Source of the DNA: Spirochaetales bacterium
GTDB taxonomy: Bacteria > Spirochaetota > Leptospiria > Leptospirales > Leptonemataceae
Assembly: GCA_015075425.1 (NCBI GenBank)
Contig: JABTUL010000002.1
Coordinates: forward strand, 1-64,000
Reading direction: 5' to 3'
DNA length: 64,000 nt
Shown: piece after piece, positions 43,645 to 52,240 of the stretch
Layout: every line of letters begins with the position of its first letter
Position numbering within the stretch: the stretch's first letter is position 1
The notes under the pieces: generated by a model
Database searches by the model: none
Told to the model about the DNA's origin: nothing
The model's input: only the letters and a program-made list of their open reading frames with translations
Translations under genes and position numbers: made by a program

Positions 43645-44061
43645 TCAATGAGAGATCCCGATCAAATATTCTTCACACGTTAGCAGTGCCACGGAGTCTC
43701 TGGGATAATCTTTCTTGTTCCTTGTAATAATGGTGCTGATCTTCTCCGATTGCGAAGCAAAGAATTGCACTGAGTCCTCAAAATCTTTAATTTCTGAGGA
43801 AAGAGCCTGGTCGATGATCCTTGCGTCTACAGAAATGAGCTGAAGAAGAGAACGAAGATCTTTCAGTAGACGGCCAGCTTCTTTGCGACCGAATTCCTTC
43901 TGTAGAAAGTAGTGGAGATTCCATATGATGAGAGTGGAAACGTACGCCCGTACCTTCCCGGCTTCCACAAGCGCCATTAAGCGAACTGCGGATCCGAAAA
44001 AGGGTTCCCTCTGATACAGGAAATCGAGAAGAACATCCGTGTCGAGGTATATACGATTCAT
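43645..44061 (-). CDS. PIN-domain toxin (VapC-like)
   Basis: 138 residues. PIN fold acidic residues are visible: Asp in YLDTDVLLDFL (~6), Glu in AVRLMALVEAG (~32), and DFEDSVQFFA (~96), followed by IITRNKKDY. VapC toxins are Mg-dependent RNases acting on tRNA or rRNA. The start overlaps the antitoxin gene by 4 bp (ATGA). It sits between gene A and the hairpins of element III, where it could stabilise the element. Confidence 0.85.
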   Translation of the reverse strand: MNRIYLDTDVLLDFLYQREPFFGSAVRLMALVEAGKVRAYVSTLIIWNLHYFLQKEFGRKEAGRLLKDLRSLLQLISVDARIIDQALSSEIKDFEDSVQFFASQSEKISTIITRNKKDYPRDSVALLTCEEYLIGISH

Positions 44062-44321
44062 TTGTGTTTCTGAGCGACATGGGCAGCCAGTTCGGTTTCG
44101 GAATCCGGAGCCGGATGCCCTTTCAGTATGCCCATCAGGCGCCGGGTTCTGGGTGGGAGGGTGTCCACAGGCGGGACCGTATTACTGCTCTCATCAAGGG
44201 CTGTGAAATAATCCTGAACGATCTGTGATACACTCTTGTTGTGGGATCTGGCAAACCGCTTCGCTTTGCGGATTGCAGCCGAATCCAGTGCCAGTGTTAG
44301 TTTGGCCGTAGCTCGCTTCAT
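44058..44321 (-). CDS. Antitoxin of the PIN toxin (DUF6364-like)
   Basis: 87 residues: KLTLALDSAAIRKAKRFARSHNKSVSQIVQDYF, a ribbon-helix-helix-type N-terminus as in DUF6364 antitoxins, then an acidic C-terminal tail that would bind the toxin. First gene of the pair; expected to repress its own promoter just upstream. Confidence 0.8.
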   Translation of the reverse strand: MKRATAKLTLALDSAAIRKAKRFARSHNKSVSQIVQDYFTALDESSNTVPPVDTLPPRTRRLMGILKGHPAPDSETELAAHVAQKHK

Positions 44322-44373
44322 ACGTATAAAATGTCACAGAGCACACGTGCCGTCAAGGACAAAAGGCAGGATT

Positions 44374-44468
44374 TGCAATGTCCATGCCTGCCCACTTCCT
44401 TCACCCCTCCATGGAGTCGCTTCATGATTTTGCTTTTATCAAAGCAGTGGGCAGGCATGGACATTGCA
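44374..44468. repeat. Core hairpin f, element III
   Basis: Perfect 23-bp arms (44374-44396 and 44446-44468, containing CAATGTCCATGCCTGCCCA) with a 49-nt loop. It corresponds to f of elements I and II with diverged but still fully paired arms. Confidence 0.75.
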
Positions 44469-44519
44469 GACGTCAGTTGTTTCAGAAAAAAATCCAATCA
44501 CAAATCCCGAAGCCCTTGA

Positions 44520-44569
44520 CCCCCTGAGTCTGGACGGCCCCGCATGGTGAAGCCGTCCGGCTCAGGGGG
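44520..44569. repeat. Core hairpin e, element III
   Basis: Arms CCCCCTGAGTCTGGACGG and CCGTCCGGCTCAGGGGG (one bulge and a mismatch) with loop CCCCGCATGGTGAAG, the exact reverse complement of the element I loop, so the hairpin is inverted relative to elements I and II. Confidence 0.75.
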
Positions 44570-44596
44570 ATTTGGGTATCAGGGCCGGTTTAATCC

Positions 44597-45007
44597 TCAG
44601 AATCCGCATTTTGGCCGATGGCCTGAAAAAGTCAGAGAGTTGTATTTCCGGTGCTTTGCAATCCGCATGCCTGACCTTATCAAGAGATTGGGGCGGTTGA
44701 TGCGCTCCATGGCTCTACGATCCAGCTCCATCTCGACTTCACTGCCATTTCTGAACTGGACCTGAATCCAGCAGCGCGATGCCCAGTAGTCGTAGCCATG
44801 GATCGGACTGAAAACCAGCGGCAGAGGTGCGGCCCCGGAAAACCGGCCAGTTTTCAGAAGCAAGGGACTCTTAAAAAGAGAGTCCAGCTTTCGTAGACAG
44901 CCGACCAGAAGCAGCAATAATGTAAAAATCAAATTACATTGATTGATTGATTGATTGATTTTATTTATAACCGCCACTCCCCATATGGTGGGTCGGCATG
45001 ATTTCAA
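44597..45007 (-). CDS. Exported hypothetical protein, paralogue of 22358 gene
   Basis: 136 residues. The N-terminus has a hydrophobic signal (NLIFTLLLLLVGCLRKL) after a repeat-encoded NKINQSINQ segment; the mature part shares APLPLVFSPIHGYDYWASRCWIQV with the gene at 22358. The coding start includes five GATT units (44941-44960), so slippage could switch the frame. It abuts hairpin e of element III. Confidence 0.55.
   Translation of the reverse strand: MKSCRPTIWGVAVINKINQSINQCNLIFTLLLLLVGCLRKLDSLFKSPLLLKTGRFSGAAPLPLVFSPIHGYDYWASRCWIQVQFRNGSEVEMELDRRAMERINRPNLLIRSGMRIAKHRKYNSLTFSGHRPKCGF
44937..44960. repeat. Tetranucleotide repeat (GATT)5
   Basis: CATT followed by five GATT units, inside the 5' coding part of the gene on the minus strand. 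The unit length is not a multiple of three. Confidence 0.7.
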
Positions 45008-45295
45008 AGAAATAAAAAAAAGGTGCCGGGGGCGCAGCAGTCCCTTATTTTATAGGCGACATAATCCAACAAGGAGCCAAAGACATGGCCGACCCAAAAA
45101 CCGTTCCCGTCAAACCCCACAACGCTCACCGCCGAGCAAACCTGCCATCAGGGTCCGGGAAATAGCCTGGCCCGAAACCGGTCCCGGTCCCTGGCCATAA
45201 ACGGAGCAAGCCAAAATAAAGGTCTGCGCGGATCGGCTTTTCCATCTGCGCAGGTTGAGCTTGACATCCTTCCGTCGGATCTCTCCTCTCGCTTA
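45008..45295. other. Intergenic with TTATGTCGC motif
   Basis: About 290 bp. Holds TGGATTATGTCGC on the minus strand (45050-45065) upstream of the 44597 gene, and a short frame at 45085 (MADPKTVPVKPHNAHRR...) that I do not consider a gene. Nothing else recognised. Confidence 0.4.
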
Positions 45296-45679
45296 ATGGA
45301 CATTGTGGCAACTTTCGACCTGACCAATGAGGACCAATACGCCGAAGCATACGCTGTTCTTGAAGAATTTGGCCTGTCCCAATACACGCCAGAAAAAAAT
45401 GTAAAGCTACCATCCACCACGGTGCTGGGCAGGAACAATGACTACGCGGATACCGCTGACTTGGCCGAAGCGATTCGGGATAGGATGAGGGCAAAACCAC
45501 CTCCTCCGAAAAACCACCGTGCTCCTCTTCTTTGGTTCCCCCATCCGCAACCTTTCACCTGCTCTCCGCAGTTGCCCTTTGGGCGAGACTACTTAAGCAG
45601 CGGGCCTTGCTCGGCCACAGTTCGGAACCGATCCAAGCACAGAACACGATTGGTGAGCAGAAAGTTCTGGAAAGTTTAG
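45296..45679 (+). CDS. Small hypothetical protein
   Basis: 127 residues. The first ~75 look protein-like (MDIVATFDLTNEDQYAEAYA... to DLAEAIRDRMRAK), possibly a small alpha/beta fold; the rest is Pro/Arg-rich and may be out of frame. No RBS is convincing. Family unknown. Confidence 0.35.
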   Translation: MDIVATFDLTNEDQYAEAYAVLEEFGLSQYTPEKNVKLPSTTVLGRNNDYADTADLAEAIRDRMRAKPPPPKNHRAPLLWFPHPQPFTCSPQLPFGRDYLSSGPCSATVRNRSKHRTRLVSRKFWKV

Positions 45680-45695
45680 GAGCAGAGTCCACCCA

Positions 45696-47720
45696 ATGAA
45701 TCCCAGGCGATCCCTTTTTGTTGCCGGCCTATTCTTCCTTGTGCCTTTCCTGACCTGGCCCGGTGCTGCCAGGGCTGAGACGATGATCCTGAAGGGAGAC
45801 GATGTAACGTCCATCGCGCGAGGAATGAGCATCCTGGAAGATCCGCAGAATCAATGGGACTGGGCGGACCTGGATTCTGCGGATGTGGCAGGGCGCTTTC
45901 AGGCGAGCAACGGAGAAAGCCCCAACCTGGGATTGAAACACAGCACGTTCTGGCTGAAAGTGACCGTACACAATGCGGCATCAGCGGGCACCGAACATTT
46001 TCTCGTTCTGGAGTACCCGCTCATGGACCACATCGATCTTGCCCTGCGCGGGCCCGGCGGTTTTCAAATCGAGCGGGGCGGAGATCAGGTCGTGCGCTCT
46101 GGTCGTGCCGATTGGCAGCGTACGGCTCGCTTTCCTCTGAAAATTGCCCCTGGAATGACCGACACGCTGTACATGCGAGTGCAGACGGAAGGAGCGGTAC
46201 AACTCCCGCTCTACATTTACACAGCGCAAGCCTACCACCAATGGGAAAGGGAGCAACTGATCTGGGGCGGCACACTGGCCGGGATCATCGTCGTAATGTT
46301 GATTTATAGCCTGATCTACGGGCTGGCGCTCCGGAGCCTGACGCACCTGAGCTACGTACTTTTCCTGCTCGGCGCCGGAGTTTTCTTTCTGACGCAACTG
46401 GGTATGGGGCTGCTTCTTTTCTGGGGCCCGGCCAGCCCCATGACAAACCCGGCGCTCGTCCTGTCAGGGGGCATCTGCATCATTGGAGCCGGGATCTTCT
46501 TCCCGTCCTATCTGAACGCCAGACAGAAGCTGCCGGAGTTCAGATACGCTTTCTGGTGCGTCCTTTTTCTTGGCATCGCACTTGTCCTTACGGCTTTTTT
46601 CCTGCCCTACCGGGTCGGGGCGATCCTCCTGATCGTATCGTCTCCGATTACTGCCATTGTCGCCCTGCTGGCCAATCTTGTCGGAACGATGCGGCGCTAT
46701 CGACCGGCCATTACCGGTTTGATTGCCTGGAGCGCCGGAGCCCTGGGCTTTGTACTGGTGGGAGTCAAGTATGCGGGGATACTCCCGGCCAACTGGTTGA
46801 TCGACAACTCGGCCGCTCTCGGTACTATGCTGGGCATAGTGTTGCAGGCGCTGGCCAACGCCGACCGGGTTCTCTTCCTGCAGCGCGAGCAGCTACGATC
46901 CGTGGAAAAACACAAATCGGAACTTGAAACGCGCGTGATCGAAAGAACGCAGGAACTGGCCGCAGCGCGGACGCTTGCCGAAGCGGCGCGCAAAGAGTCC
47001 GACGACCTGCTTGCCAAGATCCTGCCGGTAGAAATCGCCAACGAACTGAAGCGCGACGGATCCGTAGAATCGCTATTTCATGACGAAGTCTCCGTACTCT
47101 TTACCGATTTCCAGGGCTTTACCAGCATGTCGGCACGGATGCGGCCCGATGAACTGGTTTCCCATCTCGATGCTTTCTTCTCGCAATTCGACGAAATCTG
47201 TCTGCGCAATCGGATGGAGAAATTGAAAACCATTGGGGACGCGTATATGTGCGCCTCGGGAGTTCCGGGTCCGAGCCTCAGTCATGCGATCGACGCTTGT
47301 CTGACTGCTCTGGAAATGCGTGAATTCATACAGAGCACCTCCCGACTGCGTTCTGAGGCTGGCCTTGAGACCTGGCAGATTCGCATTGGTATACACTCCG
47401 GGCCTGTCACTTCCGGCGTGATCGGAAACTATAAGTTCGCCTATGACATCTGGGGGGATACGGTCAACACAGCAAGCCGTATGGAATCGCACGGCGCCCC
47501 GGGGGAAGTGAACATATCTGAGGCCACATATTCCCTGGTGAAGGATTTCTTCGAATGCGAAAGGCGAGGGGAGACCCAGGTGAAAGGAAAAGGCCTTCTG
47601 GCCATGTACTTTCTGCGGCGCATACGGCCAGAATTATCCGAACAGGAGAACGGCCTGATTCCCAATGAGGAGTTCATCCGGCGTCGTGTTGACATTTCGG
47701 AGGGCAAGGGGCTGTTTTGA
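45696..47720 (+). CDS. Adenylate cyclase with 7TM-DISM sensor
   Basis: 674 residues: signal peptide, a periplasmic 7TMR-DISM extracellular domain (~30-180), seven membrane segments (~190-390), a coiled linker (~410-450) and a class III cyclase domain (~455-650). Catalytic and metal residues are present: LFTDFQGF, IGDAYM, and YDIWGDTVNTASRMES. Makes cyclic AMP (or GMP) in response to an extracytoplasmic ligand. Such fusions are abundant in Leptospira. The 7TM-AraC gene follows after 16 bp and may act in the same pathway. Confidence 0.88.
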   Translation: MNPRRSLFVAGLFFLVPFLTWPGAARAETMILKGDDVTSIARGMSILEDPQNQWDWADLDSADVAGRFQASNGESPNLGLKHSTFWLKVTVHNAASAGTEHFLVLEYPLMDHIDLALRGPGGFQIERGGDQVVRSGRADWQRTARFPLKIAPGMTDTLYMRVQTEGAVQLPLYIYTAQAYHQWEREQLIWGGTLAGIIVVMLIYSLIYGLALRSLTHLSYVLFLLGAGVFFLTQLGMGLLLFWGPASPMTNPALVLSGGICIIGAGIFFPSYLNARQKLPEFRYAFWCVLFLGIALVLTAFFLPYRVGAILLIVSSPITAIVALLANLVGTMRRYRPAITGLIAWSAGALGFVLVGVKYAGILPANWLIDNSAALGTMLGIVLQALANADRVLFLQREQLRSVEKHKSELETRVIERTQELAAARTLAEAARKESDDLLAKILPVEIANELKRDGSVESLFHDEVSVLFTDFQGFTSMSARMRPDELVSHLDAFFSQFDEICLRNRMEKLKTIGDAYMCASGVPGPSLSHAIDACLTALEMREFIQSTSRLRSEAGLETWQIRIGIHSGPVTSGVIGNYKFAYDIWGDTVNTASRMESHGAPGEVNISEATYSLVKDFFECERRGETQVKGKGLLAMYFLRRIRPELSEQENGLIPNEEFIRRRVDISEGKGLF

Positions 47721-47736
47721 CAGGGTAGCCGTTTAC

Positions 47737-48816
47737 ATGGAATGGAACATTGCGCTTAAAGCAGCAACTACGGCACTTTTCCTCTACAATGCCCTTCTTT
47801 TGTTCCGCAGTCGAGGAGGGACGGTGCCTGGCTTTCTGTCCGGGGTATTTATGACCTCGATGGCGTGCTACGTTGTTTGCACTGCCACGCATGGAAAGCC
47901 AGAGCACGCCTTCCTTCACAATTTCCTGTTGATCGGGTGCATCTCCACCCCCTTTCTTTTCTGGCTAACTGTTCAATCCATCTTCAAGGATTCATGGCGG
48001 CCACGCGCCATGCATGCAATCGTGTTCATTGTTGTCGAGGGTTTGACCCTTATGAAGCATACCCGCTTTCCCGGGCCGGTTTTTGGATTCATCGAGCAAA
48101 GCCCGGCTGGCACGGCAATGCTGGCTCTTTTTCCGCAAAGCTTCTCACTTGCGTTTATCGGGCTTGCTCTTCATGCAAGCCTGTCTGGAAGCAAAGAAGA
48201 TCTTGTGGAAGGAAGACGGAGCTTCCGGAAACTTTTCCTGCTTGCCGCCGGTGTTTATGCGATTGGCGTGCTGCTTGTGGAAATCGGGATAAAGGGGCTG
48301 CCAGAGGCCCCCGCGTTCCTCGAGACCTTCCATGCCATTGTCCTGATCGGATTCAATCTGACGCTCGGGCTGGGCAGCGTACGCCTTGCCAGCAGCATTC
48401 TGCCCGAGCCACCAACCTCACAGGCGCCTCCCGTCGATCAGGGAGTGCCGCAGGAATGGCTGGAGAGACTCGACAGAGCAATGATAGAAGAAGAGGTTTT
48501 TCGCGAAGAAAAGCTGAGCATTCGGACTCTGGCCTTGCGCCTGAATCTACAGGAATACCAGTTGCGGCGTTTGATCAATCAGGGGCTGGGCTATCGTAAC
48601 TTCAATGATTATATAAATACGCACCGGATCAATGCTTCATGTATGGCTCTGGCCGATCTAAAACAGAAGGGCGTGCCGGTGATTCGGATCGCAATGGACA
48701 ACGGCTTTGGCTCGCTTGCCCCCTTCAACCGCGCTTTCAAGGCCCACACGGGAAAAACGCCCACAAGATACCGCAGCGATGCCCTGGCTGCCAGAGATGC
48801 GTCAGAAAAATCCTGA
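47737..48816 (+). CDS. Membrane-bound AraC-family regulator
   Basis: 359 residues from the ATG at 47737. Six to seven membrane segments fill residues 5-230; the C-terminal ~100 residues are an AraC DNA-binding domain (LSIRTLALRLNLQEYQLRRLIN and GFGSLAPFNRAFKAHTGKTPTRYR). This 7TM-AraC layout is characteristic of Leptospira-type genomes. It directly follows the cyclase. Confidence 0.85.
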   Translation: MEWNIALKAATTALFLYNALLLFRSRGGTVPGFLSGVFMTSMACYVVCTATHGKPEHAFLHNFLLIGCISTPFLFWLTVQSIFKDSWRPRAMHAIVFIVVEGLTLMKHTRFPGPVFGFIEQSPAGTAMLALFPQSFSLAFIGLALHASLSGSKEDLVEGRRSFRKLFLLAAGVYAIGVLLVEIGIKGLPEAPAFLETFHAIVLIGFNLTLGLGSVRLASSILPEPPTSQAPPVDQGVPQEWLERLDRAMIEEEVFREEKLSIRTLALRLNLQEYQLRRLINQGLGYRNFNDYINTHRINASCMALADLKQKGVPVIRIAMDNGFGSLAPFNRAFKAHTGKTPTRYRSDALAARDASEKS

Positions 48817-48915
48817 TCGATTTCGAAAACGAACAGGATTTTCCAGATCCGATTAGACCACTTCGCTAATTTCTGCTAACTTTCTCAGCGATGTCAAATG
48901 AATCGGAGATCGCCA

Positions 48916-50481
48916 ATGATCATAAACTGGTATAAAAATAAGTCAATTGAAATAAATGGACTGGTTGGCACACTGGTGCTGGCAAAAATAGCCATTCATT
49001 TGATTCTGGCTGAGCGCTACGGATTTCATGGCGACGAGCTGTATTTTATTGAATGCGCCAGGCATCTTTCCACAGGGTACGTGGATCACGGACCATTTGT
49101 AGTCTGGCTGACGGCCGCGACACGGTTCCTCTTAGGTGAAAGTCTTTTTGCCCTCCGACTTCTGCCCGCCCTCGCCGGCGGTTTGGGTCTCTGGTTAACA
49201 ACCCGTATGGTCCATTTGATGGGCGGTGGCAAATTCGCTGAACTGGTCGCAGGGCTTGTTTTTATTCTTGCACCTGCGTTTCTGAGAATGCACGGATTGA
49301 TGCACCTGCCAGCATTTGAGCTGCTATTCTGGTCTTTCAATGCTCTTTTGCTGATGCGCATTTTTACCGGCGGAAGTACCCACCTGTGGTGGCTTGTAGG
49401 ACTTTCCACTGGATCTGGCCTGCTCAATAAGCATACCATGCTTATCTGGATCGCTGCCCTGGGCCTGACAATACTCGGGACGCAGACAGGGCGCAAGCAA
49501 CTCCGTTCTCCTGATCTCTGGGGTGGGGCGCTTCTGGCCCTGGCTTTGTTTGCCCCGAATATCTACTGGCAGTTAACTACAGGTTGGCCAACGCTCGCTT
49601 TCATCCAGAGCATGCGCACCGGCTTTGCGCGTGAGGTCCCCGCAGTACTTTTTGTTCTGGGACAGGTTCTCTATCTGGGCCCTGCACTGGCATTTGTCTG
49701 GGTGGCCGGCCTGGCATCCCTTCTTTGGGGTGCACAGCGCAACTTTAGGGCGACAGGGCTCATCTATATAATAACTTTTGCTATTTTTCTACTGACTGGC
49801 GGGAAGCCCTATTATCTGTCGGCCGCCTATCCGCCCCTGATAGCAGCCGGGGCCGTATTCTGGGAACGCCGGGCCAGAGCAGCGGATGGAAAGGACCGGA
49901 ACAATTTCCGGCCCGTAAATTCTCTTCAGAAAGCCATCATAATACTGATACTCGTGGGTGGAACCATTACGGCAATCCCCGGAGTTCCGATCATTTCCCT
50001 GCCGGCAATGAATCGCTACGTTTCTTTCCTCCTGGGCTTTGCCATCAAGGATCCCCGCATGCTGACCCACGATTTCCACGGGCAGTATGGCTGGGAAGAT
50101 CAAGCGAAGACTGTGGCCCGCCTGTTCCTGAAACTCCCGGTCGAGCAGCAATCGCGCACGGCTATTCTTGCCGGAAATTACTCTCAAGCGGCCGCCTTTA
50201 ACATCTATCGCCCGGAGTCCCTACCACGCGCAAAGTCGGGCCACATGACCTATTACTACTGGGGCGCACCGGACCCCGCCGCCGACAGCTTCCTGGTTTA
50301 TGGATTCCCCGGAGAGTTCCTGGAAATGAAGTTCCGTTCCGTTGTCCTTCTGGGAGAGAGTGACCACCCACTGACGTATTTAAGGGACCGCCATTTACCG
50401 ATCTATCTATGTCAGGGCCCTTACCGGCATCCTTCCCTGGACTGGGTATCCTACCGCAGATTTGGCTTCCATCCATATTAA
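48916..50481 (+). CDS. GT39/ArnT-like glycosyltransferase
   Basis: 521 residues from the second ATG (48916), which has GGAG 8 bp upstream; the first ATG at 48898 has none. About 11 membrane segments. The first periplasmic loop contains YGFHGDELYFIE with the acidic pair required by polyprenyl-phosphate-sugar-dependent transferases (PMT, ArnT), followed by YVDHGPFVVWL. Probably adds a sugar from a lipid carrier to lipid A or protein outside the membrane. Intact. Confidence 0.8.
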   Translation: MIINWYKNKSIEINGLVGTLVLAKIAIHLILAERYGFHGDELYFIECARHLSTGYVDHGPFVVWLTAATRFLLGESLFALRLLPALAGGLGLWLTTRMVHLMGGGKFAELVAGLVFILAPAFLRMHGLMHLPAFELLFWSFNALLLMRIFTGGSTHLWWLVGLSTGSGLLNKHTMLIWIAALGLTILGTQTGRKQLRSPDLWGGALLALALFAPNIYWQLTTGWPTLAFIQSMRTGFAREVPAVLFVLGQVLYLGPALAFVWVAGLASLLWGAQRNFRATGLIYIITFAIFLLTGGKPYYLSAAYPPLIAAGAVFWERRARAADGKDRNNFRPVNSLQKAIIILILVGGTITAIPGVPIISLPAMNRYVSFLLGFAIKDPRMLTHDFHGQYGWEDQAKTVARLFLKLPVEQQSRTAILAGNYSQAAAFNIYRPESLPRAKSGHMTYYYWGAPDPAADSFLVYGFPGEFLEMKFRSVVLLGESDHPLTYLRDRHLPIYLCQGPYRHPSLDWVSYRRFGFHPY

Positions 50482-50548
50482 AGGATTGACTTTGCGGGAT
50501 TTCTTCAGTGGAACAGAAAAATTGTCAAACGTAAAGGAGATAAATAAA

Positions 50549-50869
50549 ATGAAAACAGGACTGGTCATTTCAACCACTGACTCCGAAATCTTATGGAATG
50601 CCTTCCGCTTTGGATGCTTTGCCGCCGAACGCGGAGATCAGGTGCGTGCCTTTCTTCTGGGACCGGGCGTAGAGGCCGAACAGCGCGATACCGACCAGTT
50701 TCCCGTATCCAATCAAATGCAGCGGTTCGTCGACCTGGGAGGCCAGATTCTGGCCTGTGGCACCTGCTTGAAAATCCGCAACGCAGGCGGCAGCGACCTT
50801 TGCCCCATTTCCACCATGGCCGATCTGTACGCGCTTGTCCATGAATGCGAGCGGGTATTAAGCTTTTAG
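50549..50869 (+). CDS. DsrE-family protein
   Basis: 106 residues from the ATG at 50549 with AAAGGAGA upstream. DsrE fold: MKTGLVISTTDSEILWNAFRFGCFA, GDQVRAFLLGPGVE, and the Cys pair in ILACGTCLKIRNAG, where the first Cys would carry sulfur in transfer reactions. Follows the glycosyltransferase by 67 bp. Confidence 0.75.
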   Translation: MKTGLVISTTDSEILWNAFRFGCFAAERGDQVRAFLLGPGVEAEQRDTDQFPVSNQMQRFVDLGGQILACGTCLKIRNAGGSDLCPISTMADLYALVHECERVLSF

Positions 50870-50932
50870 CATGACTGGAAAAAGCGCTGTGGAAGCTCTG
50901 ATTGCGGTTATGGAAAGCTGAAGGCCGCTGCC

Positions 50933-51145
50933 CTAACGATTCTCAGTCAGGTTGCGACCGTAACGCACCTGACTACCCTGATGGGCTTCCGTCCCTTCCG
51001 CAAACCAGCTCTTGATTCTCTCGACCTGTAGGGCCAGAATGTGGGCCGTCGATTCCAGAGAATAGCCGCGCGCCACAAGCTGTCTGGCCTGCGCTTTTTT
51101 GGCCTCAAATAAAGCCTTACGTACCGATTCTTGTTCCAGTTTCAT
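50933..51145 (-). CDS. Small hypothetical protein
   Basis: 70 residues, helical and charged; SLESTAHILALQVERIKSWF resembles the helical tail that ends Rpn-type transposase/nuclease proteins, such as the one at 60964, so it may be a remnant of that family. Confidence 0.4.
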   Translation of the reverse strand: MKLEQESVRKALFEAKKAQARQLVARGYSLESTAHILALQVERIKSWFAEGTEAHQGSQVRYGRNLTENR

Positions 51146-51363
51146 TGTATGAATGCTCCCCTTGCAACCAATCAGATACTAAACGTATGATACGTCAACA
51201 AAGATTCAGTATCGGCCGGTCGCTGGATTATGTCGCTTAAAAAGCATACACCAGCCATACCAGAAAAAAATCGGATCGGGCAGAAAAAAAACCGCCGCGA
51301 GAATCAGGTCAAACCCCTTTTTCTTGACTGAATCTGGATCTATGCTTTCCCTGAAAAAGGATC

Positions 51364-51702
51364 ATGAAAACCGCGCTGACTCTTTTTTTAACCCTGGCAC
51401 TCCTCTGGCAATGCCAGAAACAAGAGGCCCATACCGGGCCCGATCTCAAGCAAATCATTGATTCCGGTGCCAGAGTTATCGATGTGCGCAGTTTGCCAGA
51501 ATACCAGAGCGGGCACTATCCCGGAGCACTGCACATACCGTATGATGAGGTTGATTTTCGGCTGGCCGAACTTCCTTCCCGGGAAAATCCTCTGGTGCTC
51601 TATTGTGCCAGTGGCTTTCGTAGCGCAAAAGCTGCCATCGTACTCAGGAAGCACGGCTACCAGGTGATTGACGCCGGAGGATTGCAAAACATGCCCCGTT
51701 AA
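51364..51702 (+). CDS. Rhodanese-domain lipoprotein
   Basis: 112 residues. Lipoprotein signal MKTALTLFLTLALLWQC, then a single rhodanese domain: VIDVRSLPEYQSGHYPGALHI and the active loop YCASGFRSAKAA with catalytic Cys. Resembles PspE-type periplasmic thiosulfate sulfurtransferases. Probably in the same transcript as the alkyltransferase 31 bp downstream. The 218 bp upstream contains TGGATTATGTCGC at 51222. Confidence 0.8.
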   Translation: MKTALTLFLTLALLWQCQKQEAHTGPDLKQIIDSGARVIDVRSLPEYQSGHYPGALHIPYDEVDFRLAELPSRENPLVLYCASGFRSAKAAIVLRKHGYQVIDAGGLQNMPR

Positions 51703-51733
51703 TCGGGCAGAAATTAACAGGAAAGTAACCATT

Positions 51734-52240
51734 ATGAAAGAAATATACTATCGTTCCATCCCTTCACCCATGGGTTTGCTGGGTGCCTGGGCTTCTACCC
51801 GGGCCCTGGTGCGCCTGGATTTTCTGGAGGATAATGCATCTGCGGATTCCTGGCCCGTGCCACCGATGGCGGCTCAAATCCTCCGGGCCACGGCTGATCA
51901 GTTGCATGAGTACTTCCAGGGCAAACGGAAAAGCTTTAGCCTGCCTCTTTCTCCGGAGGGAACAACCTTTCAGCAAAAGGTCTGGGATACCCTGCTTACC
52001 ATTCCTTTTGGTCAAACCATCAGCTACAGTGAAGAGGCCGACCGACTGGGTAACCGGGAAGCCATCCGCGCCGTGGCCCGGGCCAATGGCGACAATCCCA
52101 TTGGCATCATCATTCCCTGTCACCGGGTAATCGGCAAAGATGGCAGCCTCACGGGCTACGCCGGGGGACTGTGGCGCAAACGCTACCTGCTGGAACTTGA
52201 AGGGGTTCTCAAACAATCGGCCCTGCCGCTTCCGGCTTAG
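51734..52240 (+). CDS. ogt: Methylated-DNA-protein-cysteine methyltransferase
   Basis: 168 residues from the ATG at 51734 with AGGAAAGT upstream. The C-terminal DNA-binding and active-site domain has the family signature IIPCHRVIGKDGSLTGYAGG, with Cys as methyl acceptor, and the helix-turn-helix Arg in AIRAVARANGDNP. Repairs O6-alkylguanine by suicide transfer. The length fits Ogt rather than the Ada fusion. Confidence 0.88.
   Translation: MKEIYYRSIPSPMGLLGAWASTRALVRLDFLEDNASADSWPVPPMAAQILRATADQLHEYFQGKRKSFSLPLSPEGTTFQQKVWDTLLTIPFGQTISYSEEADRLGNREAIRAVARANGDNPIGIIIPCHRVIGKDGSLTGYAGGLWRKRYLLELEGVLKQSALPLPA

Larger units (their letters stand above)
40922..44580 (-). mobile_element. Element III: single-arm relative of elements I and II
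   Basis: One arm only: left end, recombinase, gene B and gene A on the minus strand, then a toxin-antitoxin pair and hairpins f and e. The leader GCAGCCAGCGCCGGAG and the hairpin order and orientation are of the right-arm type, so this is a right half in reverse orientation whose left half has been lost or never existed. Its right boundary is near 44580, next to a paralogue of the gene at 22358. Confidence 0.65.

Noticed and set aside
6604-44580. Hairpin telomeres of a linear replicon
   Set aside because: The palindromes are internal with unique DNA on both sides, and no telomere resolvase-like gene is seen.
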